Of a DNA stretch of 5,809 nt, positions 1 through 5,809 are shown in pieces. The notes beneath the pieces were generated by a model. That model had not been told where the DNA came from, searched no databases, and saw only the letters and a program-made list of their open reading frames with translations. The position numbers and the translations under genes were made by a program. The DNA is taken from positions 1 through 5,809 of the forward strand of contig JAJFHB010000568.1 in assembly GCA_021775795.1 (NCBI GenBank), written 5' to 3'. Within the stretch, counting starts at the first letter, position 1; every line of letters starts with the position of its first letter. This DNA is from Hyphomicrobiales bacterium. GTDB lineage: Bacteria > Pseudomonadota > Alphaproteobacteria > Rhizobiales > JAJFHB01.

Positions 1-1
1 G

Positions 2-61
2 TCGCCGCCGGCGCGCGTCTTTCGAGACTGGCTGCTTGTGGCCACTCAGGCGCATCGTTGA
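2..61 (+). CDS. Partial CDS, probable C-terminal tail of a LysR-family regulator
   Basis: One forward frame is open from the left edge to a TGA at 59-61 and reads SPPARVFRDWLLVATQAHR. The R-V-x-x-DWL pattern is what GcvA-type LysR regulators carry at their extreme C-terminus, where the last helix packs on the effector-binding domain. The intact LysR protein elsewhere in this window ends in the comparable ATRVLDWLRSQVSD. The gene would converge on the SDR gene, with 23 bases between the two stop codons. Only 19 residues are visible, so this is a family-level guess. Another forward frame is also open to a TGA at 67-69 but its peptide resembles nothing I recognise. The 62-84 gap shows no convincing terminator. 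Confidence 0.42.
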   Translation, partial: SPPARVFRDWLLVATQAHR

Positions 62-84
62 AGCAATGATAAGACGTTAGACAA

Positions 85-771
85 TCAGAAGGGGACGCTG
101 ACAGAAGTGCCGCTTGTCTCGGTCGGTAACTCTCGCGTTATGTAGTTGAAAGCAGCGATGCCCCAGGCTTCCGGCGTGCCGAACTGTGCATGGCCCCCCG
201 GATTGCATTTGGCCAGCATGTCCGTGTCGATCACACCCGGGCTCATGGGGAAGACCTTGAGGCTTTCAGGGACTTCCTGGGCCAGGGCCTTGGTGAAACC
301 TTCGACCGCAAATTTACTTGCGCAATAGGCAGCAACGTCAGCTGAGGCATGGCGTCCCCAGCCGGAACTCAAATTGACGAGCATGCGACCTCCACCTGCG
401 ATCATGCGGGGTACAAAGGCACGGGCAACATTATAGACGCCGGTGACGTTGACGTTCATGACATGGGCAAATTCATCGGGAGGCGTAAGCCAGGCAGCCG
501 CTGGTTCATTGATGACACCGGCGTTGGCAATGACAATGGCCGGGGAGCCGAGGCGTGTTTCTATGTCACTGGCCCAGGCGTCCACCGCCTCTGCGCTGGT
601 GACATCGCAGGCGCTGACCAGATGTCCATCACCCAGTTCACCAGCGACTTCGGCGGCGAGGGCAGCGTTTGAGCCACAGCCGGCAACGCGGTAACCGTGG
701 AGTGCAAACTGGGCTGCCAGATGGCGGCCAATGCCACGTGTCACACCGGTAATCGCGACAACATCATTCAT
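85..771 (-). CDS. Short-chain dehydrogenase/reductase (SDR), NAD(P)-dependent
   Basis: This is a 228-residue classical SDR, a cytoplasmic oxidoreductase interconverting an alcohol and a carbonyl. The Rossmann cofactor motif TGVTRGIG lies at residues 8-15 and the structural NAG motif at 83-85. The catalytic set is complete: Asn108, Ser136, Tyr149 and Lys153 (YCASK), followed by the SPG motif near 177-179. The length is slightly short of the usual 240-260 residues. The start is supported by AGGAGA (bases 780-785 on the minus strand) eight bases before the ATG, lying inside the end of argH. The ATG overlaps the argH stop as ATGA, so translation is probably coupled. The substrate is unknown, because SDRs with intact motifs act on sugars, steroids, fatty acyl chains and small carbonyls alike. 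An arginine-related role is suggested only by position. Confidence 0.93.
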   Translation of the reverse strand: MNDVVAITGVTRGIGRHLAAQFALHGYRVAGCGSNAALAAEVAGELGDGHLVSACDVTSAEAVDAWASDIETRLGSPAIVIANAGVINEPAAAWLTPPDEFAHVMNVNVTGVYNVARAFVPRMIAGGGRMLVNLSSGWGRHASADVAAYCASKFAVEGFTKALAQEVPESLKVFPMSPGVIDTDMLAKCNPGGHAQFGTPEAWGIAAFNYITRELPTETSGTSVSVPF

Positions 772-2174
772 GATTGTTCTCTCCTGTTCGCCACGTCTGC
801 AAGGGCTTCTTGCCAGCGCTTTGCTTCGGCGCGGACGTTGTCCGGTGCCGTGCCGCCGATACTTGTGCGTGAGGCTACAGAATTCTCGACACTGAGGACG
901 CTGAAAATGTCGTTGGTAATGCGCGGCTCCACCGCCTGCATTTGCGCAAGCTTAAGCTCATCAAGCATGATGCCGGTTTTTTCCGCCAACGCCACGAGCG
1001 CGCCGGTGGCGTGATGAGCATCACGAAACGGCAGGCCAAGCTCCCGTACCAGCCAGTCTGCAAGGTCGGTGGCTGTTGAAAAGCCTTCGGCGGCAGCCTC
1101 GCGCAGACGCTCCTTGTTGGGCTCCAGATCTTCGATCATGCCGGTCATGGCTGCGAGGCTCAACGACAGGGTTGAGAACGCATCGAAGGTGAGTTCCTTA
1201 TCTTCCTGCATGTCTTTTGAATAGGTAAGGGGCAGGCCCTTCATCACCACAAGCAGACTGTTCAAGGCGCCGATGATGCGTCCGACTTTGCCGCGAACAA
1301 GCTCTGCTGCGTCCGGGTTGCGTTTCTGGGGCATGATGGAAGAACCGGTCGAAAAGCCATCGGAAAGCTTTGCAAAGCGGAATTGAGCGGATGCCCAGAT
1401 GACGAGTTCTTCAGCCAGTCTTGAAAGATGAACAGCGCTGATGGCCGCAGCAGACAGGCACTCCAGCACAAAGTCGCGATCGGCAACCGCATCGAGGGAA
1501 TTCCGAGAGGGTCCATCAAAACCAAGCTCACGCGCGGTCATCTCCCGGTCGATGGGAAACGAGGTTCCCGCCAGCGCCGCGGTGCCAAGGGGGCATTGGT
1601 TCATGCGTGCCCGCGCGTCCTTGAAGCGGTTGCGGTCGCGTTCCAGCATTTCCACGTAGGCCAGGCAATGATGTCCGAAGGTGACCGGCTGTGCGCTTTG
1701 CAGGTGAGTGAAACCCGGCATGATGGTGTCGGCGTGGGCCAGCGCCTTGTCTGCCAGCACCAACTGCAGAGCGGCGATCTGAGCCATCAGGTCATCTGCC
1801 GTGTCGCGGACATAGAGCCTGAAGTCGACGGCGACCTGGTCATTGCGCGAACGTGCCGTATGCAGGCGTCCGGCAGCCGGGCCGATAAGTTCCGTGAGGC
1901 GGGCCTCGATGTTCATGTGAATGTCTTCAAGGGCACGGGAAAAGGTGAATTCGCCCGCTTCAATTTCTGACGTGATCGTGTCTAGACCTTGAAGGATCTG
2001 TTCGGCATCCTCATCTGATATGATATCGCACTTGGCAAGCATACGGCAGTGCGCCTTTGAACCTGCAATATCCTGGGCGTAAAGCTGCTTGTCGAATTCT
2101 ATGGAGGCGTTAATTTCCTCCATGATTTCATTGGGGCCGGCACCAAACCGGCCGCCCCACATTTTGTTACTCAT
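768..2174 (-). CDS. argH: Argininosuccinate lyase
   Basis: This 468-residue protein of normal family length cleaves L-argininosuccinate to arginine and fumarate, the last step of arginine biosynthesis. It acts as a cytoplasmic homotetramer of the fumarase/aspartase superfamily. The N-terminal WGGRF (6-10) is characteristic. The substrate-binding segment TARSRNDQ (106-113) is intact, as is THLQSAQP (156-163), whose His157 matches the family's catalytic base. The fumarate-lyase signature [12 protein letters not shown] (277-288) carries the flexible-loop serine nucleophile. The C-terminal ASL domain follows, with FRDAHHATG (383-391). An AGGGA-like site sits just upstream of the ATG, and [10 protein letters not shown] agrees with known starts. 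It heads a two-gene unit with the SDR and is divergent from the TlpA-like gene. In many alphaproteobacteria argH is followed by a small lipoprotein gene and lysA; here an SDR takes that place. Confidence 0.98.
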   Translation of the reverse strand: MSNKMWGGRFGAGPNEIMEEINASIEFDKQLYAQDIAGSKAHCRMLAKCDIISDEDAEQILQGLDTITSEIEAGEFTFSRALEDIHMNIEARLTELIGPAAGRLHTARSRNDQVAVDFRLYVRDTADDLMAQIAALQLVLADKALAHADTIMPGFTHLQSAQPVTFGHHCLAYVEMLERDRNRFKDARARMNQCPLGTAALAGTSFPIDREMTARELGFDGPSRNSLDAVADRDFVLECLSAAAISAVHLSRLAEELVIWASAQFRFAKLSDGFSTGSSIMPQKRNPDAAELVRGKVGRIIGALNSLLVVMKGLPLTYSKDMQEDKELTFDAFSTLSLSLAAMTGMIEDLEPNKERLREAAAEGFSTATDLADWLVRELGLPFRDAHHATGALVALAEKTGIMLDELKLAQMQAVEPRITNDIFSVLSVENSVASRTSIGGTAPDNVRAEAKRWQEALADVANRREQS

Positions 2175-2193
2175 GGTCCCTGTCCACTATCCT
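2164..2193 (+). promoter_or_regulatory. Candidate promoter for the TlpA-like gene in the argH/TlpA divergent gap
   Basis: TTGTTA (2164-2169) and TATCCT (2188-2193) are 18 bases apart and each match four of six bases of the sigma-70 consensus. They lie a suitable distance before the ATG at 2225. The -35-like box would overlap the first codons of argH, so the two divergent genes would share the same 50-base stretch. I see no equally good promoter pointing towards argH. The match is modest and could be chance. Confidence 0.25.
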
Positions 2194-2224
2194 GGTCGCG
2201 AGGGACGCCGGAACTGAAGAGCTC

Positions 2225-2848
2225 ATGACGCCAAAACCTCTGCAAGCTAACACGATGCGCCCCGCCGTTCTCTTTGCCTTTGCGTGCGCACTGCTGATTG
2301 CCGCCATATACGGGATTACGCCCTCTCTTAGCAATGTGGATAGCAACAGGGATGCTTATTCCATCGGCGACATGACCGCTTTTGTCTTCAAGTCGAGCCG
2401 GAATTCCGCTGACGTGGTTGATTTTACCGACGCGGAAGGTACCCCGCAGCGCCTTGCAAGCTGGCAGGGCAAAGTGGTGCTGTTGAACCTGTGGGCGACA
2501 TGGTGTGGCCCCTGCCGGGAAGAAATGCCCGGGCTGGACCGGCTGCAGGGCATGCTGGGTAGTGAAGATTTTGAAGTGGTGGCGCTGAGTGTTGACCGTA
2601 AGGGACTGGAGGCATCGGCCGAGTTTCTCGAAGAAATCGGTACGCAGCATCTGGCGCTTTATGCGGATGATACAGCGAAGGCCAATTTTCAACTCCGCGC
2701 CCGGGGGCTGCCGGCCACATACCTCATTGATCGGGAAGGCGGCATTATCGGCGTGCTGGTAGGCCCGGCGCACTGGGATTCGGAAGATGCGGTGCGGCTG
2801 ATCCAGGCGGCGATTGATGGTGAGATTGTCGAGCCAGAGGCGGAGTGA
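2225..2848 (+). CDS. TlpA/ResA-like membrane-anchored thiol-disulfide oxidoreductase
   Basis: The 207-residue product begins with a short N-terminus and a hydrophobic segment (about 13-32) that should be an uncleaved anchor, placing the rest in the periplasm. The thioredoxin-like fold follows, with KVVLLNLWATWCGPC and the redox-active pair Cys94 and Cys97 in WCGPC (93-97). The cis-proline is at 163 in RGLPATYLID. Proteins of this family reduce disulfides on cytochrome c apoproteins, cytochrome oxidase assembly factors or other exported proteins; which applies here is not visible. The start at 2225 has a weak GAAGAG upstream. An alternative ATG at codon 11 (2255) has no ribosome site but would give a more compact signal anchor. 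The gene diverges from argH, a pairing often seen in alphaproteobacteria, and converges on the LysR gene. Confidence 0.93.
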   Translation: MTPKPLQANTMRPAVLFAFACALLIAAIYGITPSLSNVDSNRDAYSIGDMTAFVFKSSRNSADVVDFTDAEGTPQRLASWQGKVVLLNLWATWCGPCREEMPGLDRLQGMLGSEDFEVVALSVDRKGLEASAEFLEEIGTQHLALYADDTAKANFQLRARGLPATYLIDREGGIIGVLVGPAHWDSEDAVRLIQAAIDGEIVEPEAE

Positions 2849-2863
2849 CAAACGCGTTGAGAT

Positions 2864-2880
2864 ATTGCGGTGGGCAATTT
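2864..2880. terminator. Weak candidate terminator hairpin between convergent genes
   Basis: ATTGC and GCAAT form a perfect 5-base stem around the loop GGTGG, followed on the plus strand by two or three T residues. It sits in the 64-base gap between the convergent TlpA-like and LysR stop codons, where a terminator would be expected. The stem is short and AT-containing and there is no real T-tract, so intrinsic termination here is doubtful. An 8-base palindrome AACGCGTT lies just upstream (2851-2858). Confidence 0.2.
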
Positions 2881-2912
2881 CCATGTGTCCGCCACTCGGG
2901 CTTAGAGACAAG

Positions 2913-3815
2913 CTAGTCGCTGACTTGTGATCTGAGCCAGTCGAGGACACGGGTTGCCTGCGGGCTGAAGCTCGCTGCGCCCGGCCAGACAACCCAAAAA
3001 CCTGCGTAGGTGTAGAATTCCTGCGCCACATTTGTCAGCAGCTTCTGGGCGATCAGGCGCTCGGTTATGTGGGCCCATCCCATGGCAATGCCTTCTCCCG
3101 CCATGGCGGCCTGAAGAACAAGGGCGTAATCATTGAAGCGCAGTCCGCCGCCGGTATCCTTGAAGGTGACGCCGTGCTGGGCGAACCAGTCACTCCAGGA
3201 CGGGCGCGGGCGGAAGGGCTCATCCAGATGAATGAGTGTGCAATGCGCCAGATTTTCAAGAGAGTGGGGTGGCTCGATTGTCTCCAGGTATCCTGGGCTG
3301 GCGACAGAGTAAATGCGCTCAGGTGAGAGCAGAAAACCCTCATACCCCGGCCAATGGCCATCGCCCCTTCGGATTGCAATGGTGTCCGTTTCCTGGGCGA
3401 GTTCGATGTCCTTGTCGGTAACCTGAACACGAATGTCGATGTCAGGGTTGTTGGCGCGAAATTTCGACAGGCGCGGCACCACCCAGTAGTTCGCAAAGGC
3501 TGATGAGGTGGAAAGAGTGACGGGCCGGCCGTCACGTTCCAATGCGATGCGTTCAGCAGATCGCCAAATCTGCGTTAATCCGAAAGAGACATCATTATAA
3601 AAGCGCTCACCGGTCTCCGTGAGTTCTATCGCCCTGTGTTTGCGGAGAAAAAGCTTCGTCCCCAGGGCCTCTTCGAGCCGTCGCACGGAGTGGCTAACTG
3701 CGGGTTGCGAGACATTGAGCTCAGCAGCAGCATGGGTAAAGGAGAGGTGCCGCGCGGCGGCTTCAAAGGCGAACAGCGCGGCGGGTGATTGTATGCGGTC
3801 ATAAAGCTTTCGCAT
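2913..3815 (-). CDS. LysR-family transcriptional regulator (GcvA-like)
   Basis: This 300-residue protein has the normal length and layout of a LysR regulator. The N-terminal winged helix-turn-helix spans about 12-70 (FAFEAAARHLSFTHAAAELNVSQPAVSHSVRRLEEALG), a linker helix about 70-92, and a two-lobed effector-binding domain about 95-297. The FEAAARHLSFT start and DWL ending are typical of the GcvA group. That group controls glycine cleavage in E. coli and, more widely, amine and amino-acid catabolism or other neighbouring genes. The gene is divergent from the MttB-like gene, the classic arrangement for a LysR protein and its target, so it probably controls that gene and perhaps itself. An in-frame TAA lies nine bases before the ATG and no ribosome site is seen, so the start is fixed and the message may be leaderless. 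The effector is unknown. Confidence 0.95.
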   Translation of the reverse strand: MRKLYDRIQSPAALFAFEAAARHLSFTHAAAELNVSQPAVSHSVRRLEEALGTKLFLRKHRAIELTETGERFYNDVSFGLTQIWRSAERIALERDGRPVTLSTSSAFANYWVVPRLSKFRANNPDIDIRVQVTDKDIELAQETDTIAIRRGDGHWPGYEGFLLSPERIYSVASPGYLETIEPPHSLENLAHCTLIHLDEPFRPRPSWSDWFAQHGVTFKDTGGGLRFNDYALVLQAAMAGEGIAMGWAHITERLIAQKLLTNVAQEFYTYAGFWVVWPGAASFSPQATRVLDWLRSQVSD

Positions 3816-3823
3816 GAATTCAT

Positions 3824-3853
3824 ATTATGCATTGCGCGACAATAATCAATCAT
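3824..3853 (-). promoter_or_regulatory. Candidate lysR promoter with internal dyad
   Basis: On the minus strand CATAAT (bases 3829-3824) matches five of six positions of the -10 consensus and ends eight bases before the lysR ATG. That places the expected transcription start at or next to the start codon. A weak -35-like ATGATT lies 18 bases further upstream (3853-3848). The spacer holds the dyad ATTG-CGCGA-CAAT (3831-3843), and a 10-base palindrome ATGAATTCAT (3814-3823) spans the start codon. A regulator bound to the spacer would block this promoter, which suits LysR autorepression. The -10 call is reasonable; the rest is inference. Confidence 0.4.
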
Positions 3854-3882
3854 CACCACGCGCACTTTTCGTCATAGACTTA

Positions 3883-3924
3883 CTCATCATGAGAGGGCTC
3901 AAGGTCACGAGTGGACCTGGGGTC
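3883..3924. promoter_or_regulatory. Cluster of short dyads upstream of the MttB-like gene
   Basis: Three small inverted repeats lie between the lysR promoter and the MttB-like start. They are CTCAT-C-ATGAG (3883-3893), AGGTC-N7-GACCT (3902-3918) and GACC-TGG-GGTC (3914-3924). The last two share the GACC arm, so as RNA they would be alternative hairpins just before the ribosome site. They could be regulator-binding sites for the divergent LysR protein or leader structure. No clear sigma-70 promoter towards the MttB-like gene is recognisable in this gap. Each dyad is short enough to arise by chance. Confidence 0.25.
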
Positions 3925-3941
3925 AGAAGAGAGTAAGTGCA

Positions 3942-5465
3942 ATGGCAAGAACCTCGACACGGAGGGCACGCAGGGCAGAACGGGCAAACAGCTCAGCAAG
4001 TGCCGGGCCGGCATATGTCACCCGGCGTATCCAACATGTGGATCTCTTGAAAGAAGAGGAACTGGTCAAGCTTGAGGATCAGGCAGACTGGCTGATTGAG
4101 GAAATCGGCATCGAGTTCCGCGATGATCCGATGGCACTGCAGATCTGGAAGGAGGCCGGTGCGGAAATTGAGGGGTCAAGGGTTCGCTTGCCGCGTGGGT
4201 TGGCCCGGTCCTTGTGCAAGACGGCACCGACCGAATTCTCCCAGCACGCCCGCAATCCTGAACGCACTGTCAAGATCGGCGGTGCGCATTCTGTCTTTGC
4301 TCCGGTCTACGGCCCGCCGTTTGTGCGTTGCCTTGAGAAAGGCAGGCGCTATGGCACGATGGAGGACTTGGAACAGCTTGTGAAGCTGACCTACATGCTG
4401 CCGGCGCTGCATCATTCGGGCTTTGTAACCTGTGAGCCTTGCGATGTGCCGGTGAACAAACGTCATTTCGATATGCTCTATGCGCACATGCGCTGGTCCG
4501 ACAAGCCGCACCTGGGCGCGATTACGGAAATGTCCAGAGCGGAGGACAGCGTTGAGATGGCGCGCCTTCTGCACGGCTCTGAATTTGTCGATCAGAACTG
4601 TGTCATCATGGGCAACGTCAATACCAACTCACCACTCATGGTCGACAAGGTTGTGACGCAGACAATTCGTGTCTATTGCGGCGCCGGCCAGGGCATTGTG
4701 GTTGTGCCCTTCATTCTGAGCGGTGCCATGGGGCCGGTATCAACAGCCGCTTCCCTGGCGCAGGCGCTTGCAGAGGCGATGATGTGTTGTGCCTTCTCAC
4801 AGCTTGTACGGCCCGGTGCGCCGTTTGTGCTTGGCAACTTTTTGTCTTCCATGAGCCTGAAGACCGGAGCACCCACATTCGGCATGCCGGAACCGGTACT
4901 CTCAAACTATGTCATCGGCCAGTTGGCCCGCCGCCTCGGTGTGCCCCTGCGCTGCGGCGGCGCGCTGACGGCTTCCAAACTGCCGGACGCTCAGTCATCT
5001 GCAGAGAGTACGGACAGTATGCATTCGACGGCGATGGCAGGTGCTCACTTCATTCTTCATTCGGCAGGATGGTTGGAGGGCGGGCTGGTGACCTCTTATG
5101 AAAAACTGATCCTCGATGCGGACCGGCTTGGCGCCTATCAGGTCCTGCTTTCGGGGCTGACCCTGGACGATAATGCGCTGGCGCGCGATGCCTACCGCGA
5201 AGTGGAGCCGGCCGGTCATTTCCTTGGGTGCGCCCATACGATGGCCAACTACGAGACCGCCTTTTACGACGCCACAATGTCAAATTCGGACAGTTGTGAA
5301 CAATGGCAGGAAGACGGTTCCAAAGATGCTGCCGTGCGGGCCAACGAGCGTTGGCGCACAATGCTTGAGCAATATGTTCCCCCGGAAATCGACCCAGGTG
5401 TTGATGAAGCGCTCAGGGATTATGTGTCCCGGCGCAAGGCCTCGATGGATGATGCCTGGTACTAG
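3942..5465 (+). CDS. MttB-family (trimethylamine methyltransferase-like) protein, pyrrolysine-free
   Basis: The 507-residue product belongs to the MttB superfamily of TIM-barrel methyltransferases, which move a methyl group from a methylated amine to a corrinoid protein in the cytoplasm. Family-like segments include FAPVYGPPFV (119-128), the central glycine/alanine-rich stretch PFILSGAMGPVSTAASLAQALAE (256-278) and RCGGALTASKLPDAQSSAES (337-356), then HSAGWLEGGLVTSYEKLILDAD (373-394). True trimethylamine enzymes of methanogens carry pyrrolysine at an in-frame TAG. Here the frame has no internal TAG and ends in TAG only after DDAWY, so this is a non-pyrrolysine member like the glycine-betaine methyltransferases. 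Substrate is therefore open: betaine, carnitine, proline betaine or another quaternary amine. The N-terminus (1-22) is a basic, Arg/Ser/Ala-rich tail. A weak GAGAG site precedes the ATG. It is divergent from lysR and followed by a Rieske oxygenase gene. No corrinoid partner lies in the window. Confidence 0.9.
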   Translation: MARTSTRRARRAERANSSASAGPAYVTRRIQHVDLLKEEELVKLEDQADWLIEEIGIEFRDDPMALQIWKEAGAEIEGSRVRLPRGLARSLCKTAPTEFSQHARNPERTVKIGGAHSVFAPVYGPPFVRCLEKGRRYGTMEDLEQLVKLTYMLPALHHSGFVTCEPCDVPVNKRHFDMLYAHMRWSDKPHLGAITEMSRAEDSVEMARLLHGSEFVDQNCVIMGNVNTNSPLMVDKVVTQTIRVYCGAGQGIVVVPFILSGAMGPVSTAASLAQALAEAMMCCAFSQLVRPGAPFVLGNFLSSMSLKTGAPTFGMPEPVLSNYVIGQLARRLGVPLRCGGALTASKLPDAQSSAESTDSMHSTAMAGAHFILHSAGWLEGGLVTSYEKLILDADRLGAYQVLLSGLTLDDNALARDAYREVEPAGHFLGCAHTMANYETAFYDATMSNSDSCEQWQEDGSKDAAVRANERWRTMLEQYVPPEIDPGVDEALRDYVSRRKASMDDAWY

Positions 5466-5658
5466 GCCGTTAACGTAGCGTCCAGCGGACGTCGCTCCTG
5501 ATCACCCTCGACACATCCTTTGCGGCATTGCGCTGTTTTGACGCCAGTGCTTTGCCCGTGAGGCGTTGTTAGCGTTCCGAATGTTTGAGCAGTGCCGCAA
5601 ATAAGCGGGGCATGAGAGACCGCCCGACTGGATGCTGCAAACAAGGAGGAGGGGTAAA
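5466..5658. other. 193-base intergenic region with inverted repeats
   Basis: The gap between the MttB-like stop and the Rieske-type gene holds no supported coding sequence. AGCGTCC-AGC-GGA, with a bulge and then CGCT (5477-5496), can fold into a small stem but lacks a T-tract, so it is at best a weak or factor-dependent terminator. Further on, a 9-base inverted repeat TTTGCGGCA (5519-5527) and TGCCGCAAA (5593-5601) has arm centres 74 bases apart, close to seven helical turns. This could be a looping operator pair or chance. The gap is long enough for a separate promoter for the oxygenase gene, but I cannot point to convincing -35/-10 boxes. Confidence 0.35.
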
Positions 5659-5809
5659 GTGAAAGATAACGACAGCATTCTTGCTGCATTGCGCGCTTCC
5701 GTCGATGAGGAATTTGCGGCCTCACGGCCAATGCCTGGTGAAGTGTATCATTCGGATGCTTTTGCGGATCTTGAGCGGCAGCGCATCTTTCGAAGCGAGT
5801 GGATATGCC
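5659..5809 (+). CDS. Partial CDS, N-terminus of a Rieske-type oxygenase alpha subunit
   Basis: The gene starts at GTG (5659-5661) and runs off the right edge; 50 codons are visible. A strong ribosome site AAGGAGGA (5643-5650) lies eight bases upstream, which decides the start. An in-frame ATG at 5632 is possible but would put that site inside the coding region. The peptide reads LAALRASVDEEFAASRPMPG (8-27), then EVYHSDAFADLERQRIFRSEW (28-48) and IC. The pattern P-x-E-V-Y-x-x-x-x-F-x-x-E-x-x-x-I-F-x-x-x-W is the standard lead-in to the Rieske [2Fe-2S] domain of ring-hydroxylating oxygenase alpha subunits, including the glycine-betaine, carnitine and stachydrine oxygenases. The Rieske CxH/CxxH ligands and mononuclear iron site lie beyond the window. 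Next to an MttB-family gene, a betaine or quaternary-amine substrate is the natural guess. A reductase partner would be expected nearby but is not seen. Confidence 0.8.
   Translation, partial: MKDNDSILAALRASVDEEFAASRPMPGEVYHSDAFADLERQRIFRSEWIC

Noticed and set aside
1..53. Minus-strand ATG near base 55 opening a frame to the left edge
   Set aside because: There is no ribosome site before it and the Arg-rich peptide resembles nothing; the plus-strand LysR tail explains the stretch better.
1428..1970. 180-codon open frame on the plus strand opposite argH
   Set aside because: It lies wholly antisense to a clear argH, its peptide shows no recognisable domain, and it is the usual shadow of a GC-biased gene.
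2171..3031. 286-codon open frame on the minus strand
   Set aside because: It starts inside the LysR gene and runs antisense through the whole TlpA-like gene. Its product is rich in Arg, His, Pro and Gln with no family features, so it is a shadow frame.
3889..3936. 15-codon upstream open frame (MRGLKVTSGPGVRRE) ending six bases before the MttB-like ATG
   Set aside because: It has no ribosome site and no repeated or diagnostic codons that would indicate attenuation; short frames like this occur by chance.
4676..5101. 141-codon plus-strand frame inside the MttB-like gene
   Set aside because: It is out of frame within a well-supported gene and its Cys/Arg-rich peptide looks like a frame-shifted translation.
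5462..5731. 89-codon minus-strand frame over the intergenic region and Rieske-type start
   Set aside because: It has no recognisable protein features and is antisense to the better-supported GTG-started gene with a strong ribosome site.

Overview
The window looks like a chromosomal segment of an alphaproteobacterium. It is moderately GC-rich and gene-dense. A TlpA-type thioredoxin gene lies head-to-head with argH, an arrangement common in that class. There is also a GcvA-type LysR regulator and a pyrrolysine-free MttB-family gene of the sort frequent in soil and marine alphaproteobacteria. Nothing in the sequence fixes the genus. I see no rRNA or tRNA genes, insertion sequence, CRISPR array, prophage gene or clear frameshift.

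Left half (1-2224, minus strand): argH (argininosuccinate lyase, last step of arginine synthesis) is followed by a short-chain dehydrogenase/reductase. The two overlap by four bases (ATGA), so they are almost certainly co-transcribed and translationally coupled. The first 61 bases appear to hold the C-terminal end of another plus-strand LysR-type regulator that converges on the SDR gene. Across a 50-base gap from argH, a membrane-anchored TlpA/ResA-like thioredoxin with a WCGPC active site is transcribed rightwards.

Right half (2913-5809): a GcvA-like LysR regulator on the minus strand diverges from a 507-codon MttB-family (trimethylamine methyltransferase-like) gene across a 126-base regulatory gap. 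After a 193-base gap comes the start of a GTG-initiated gene, cut by the window edge. Its first 50 residues look like the N-terminus of a Rieske-type oxygenase alpha subunit.

The most interesting unit is LysR - MttB-like - Rieske oxygenase. Both enzyme families act on methylated amines and betaines: corrinoid-dependent demethylation in one case, oxygen-dependent N-demethylation or C-N cleavage in the other. The cluster is therefore a candidate regulated route for using a quaternary amine. The substrate cannot be read from this sequence, and no corrinoid protein or reductase partner is inside the window.
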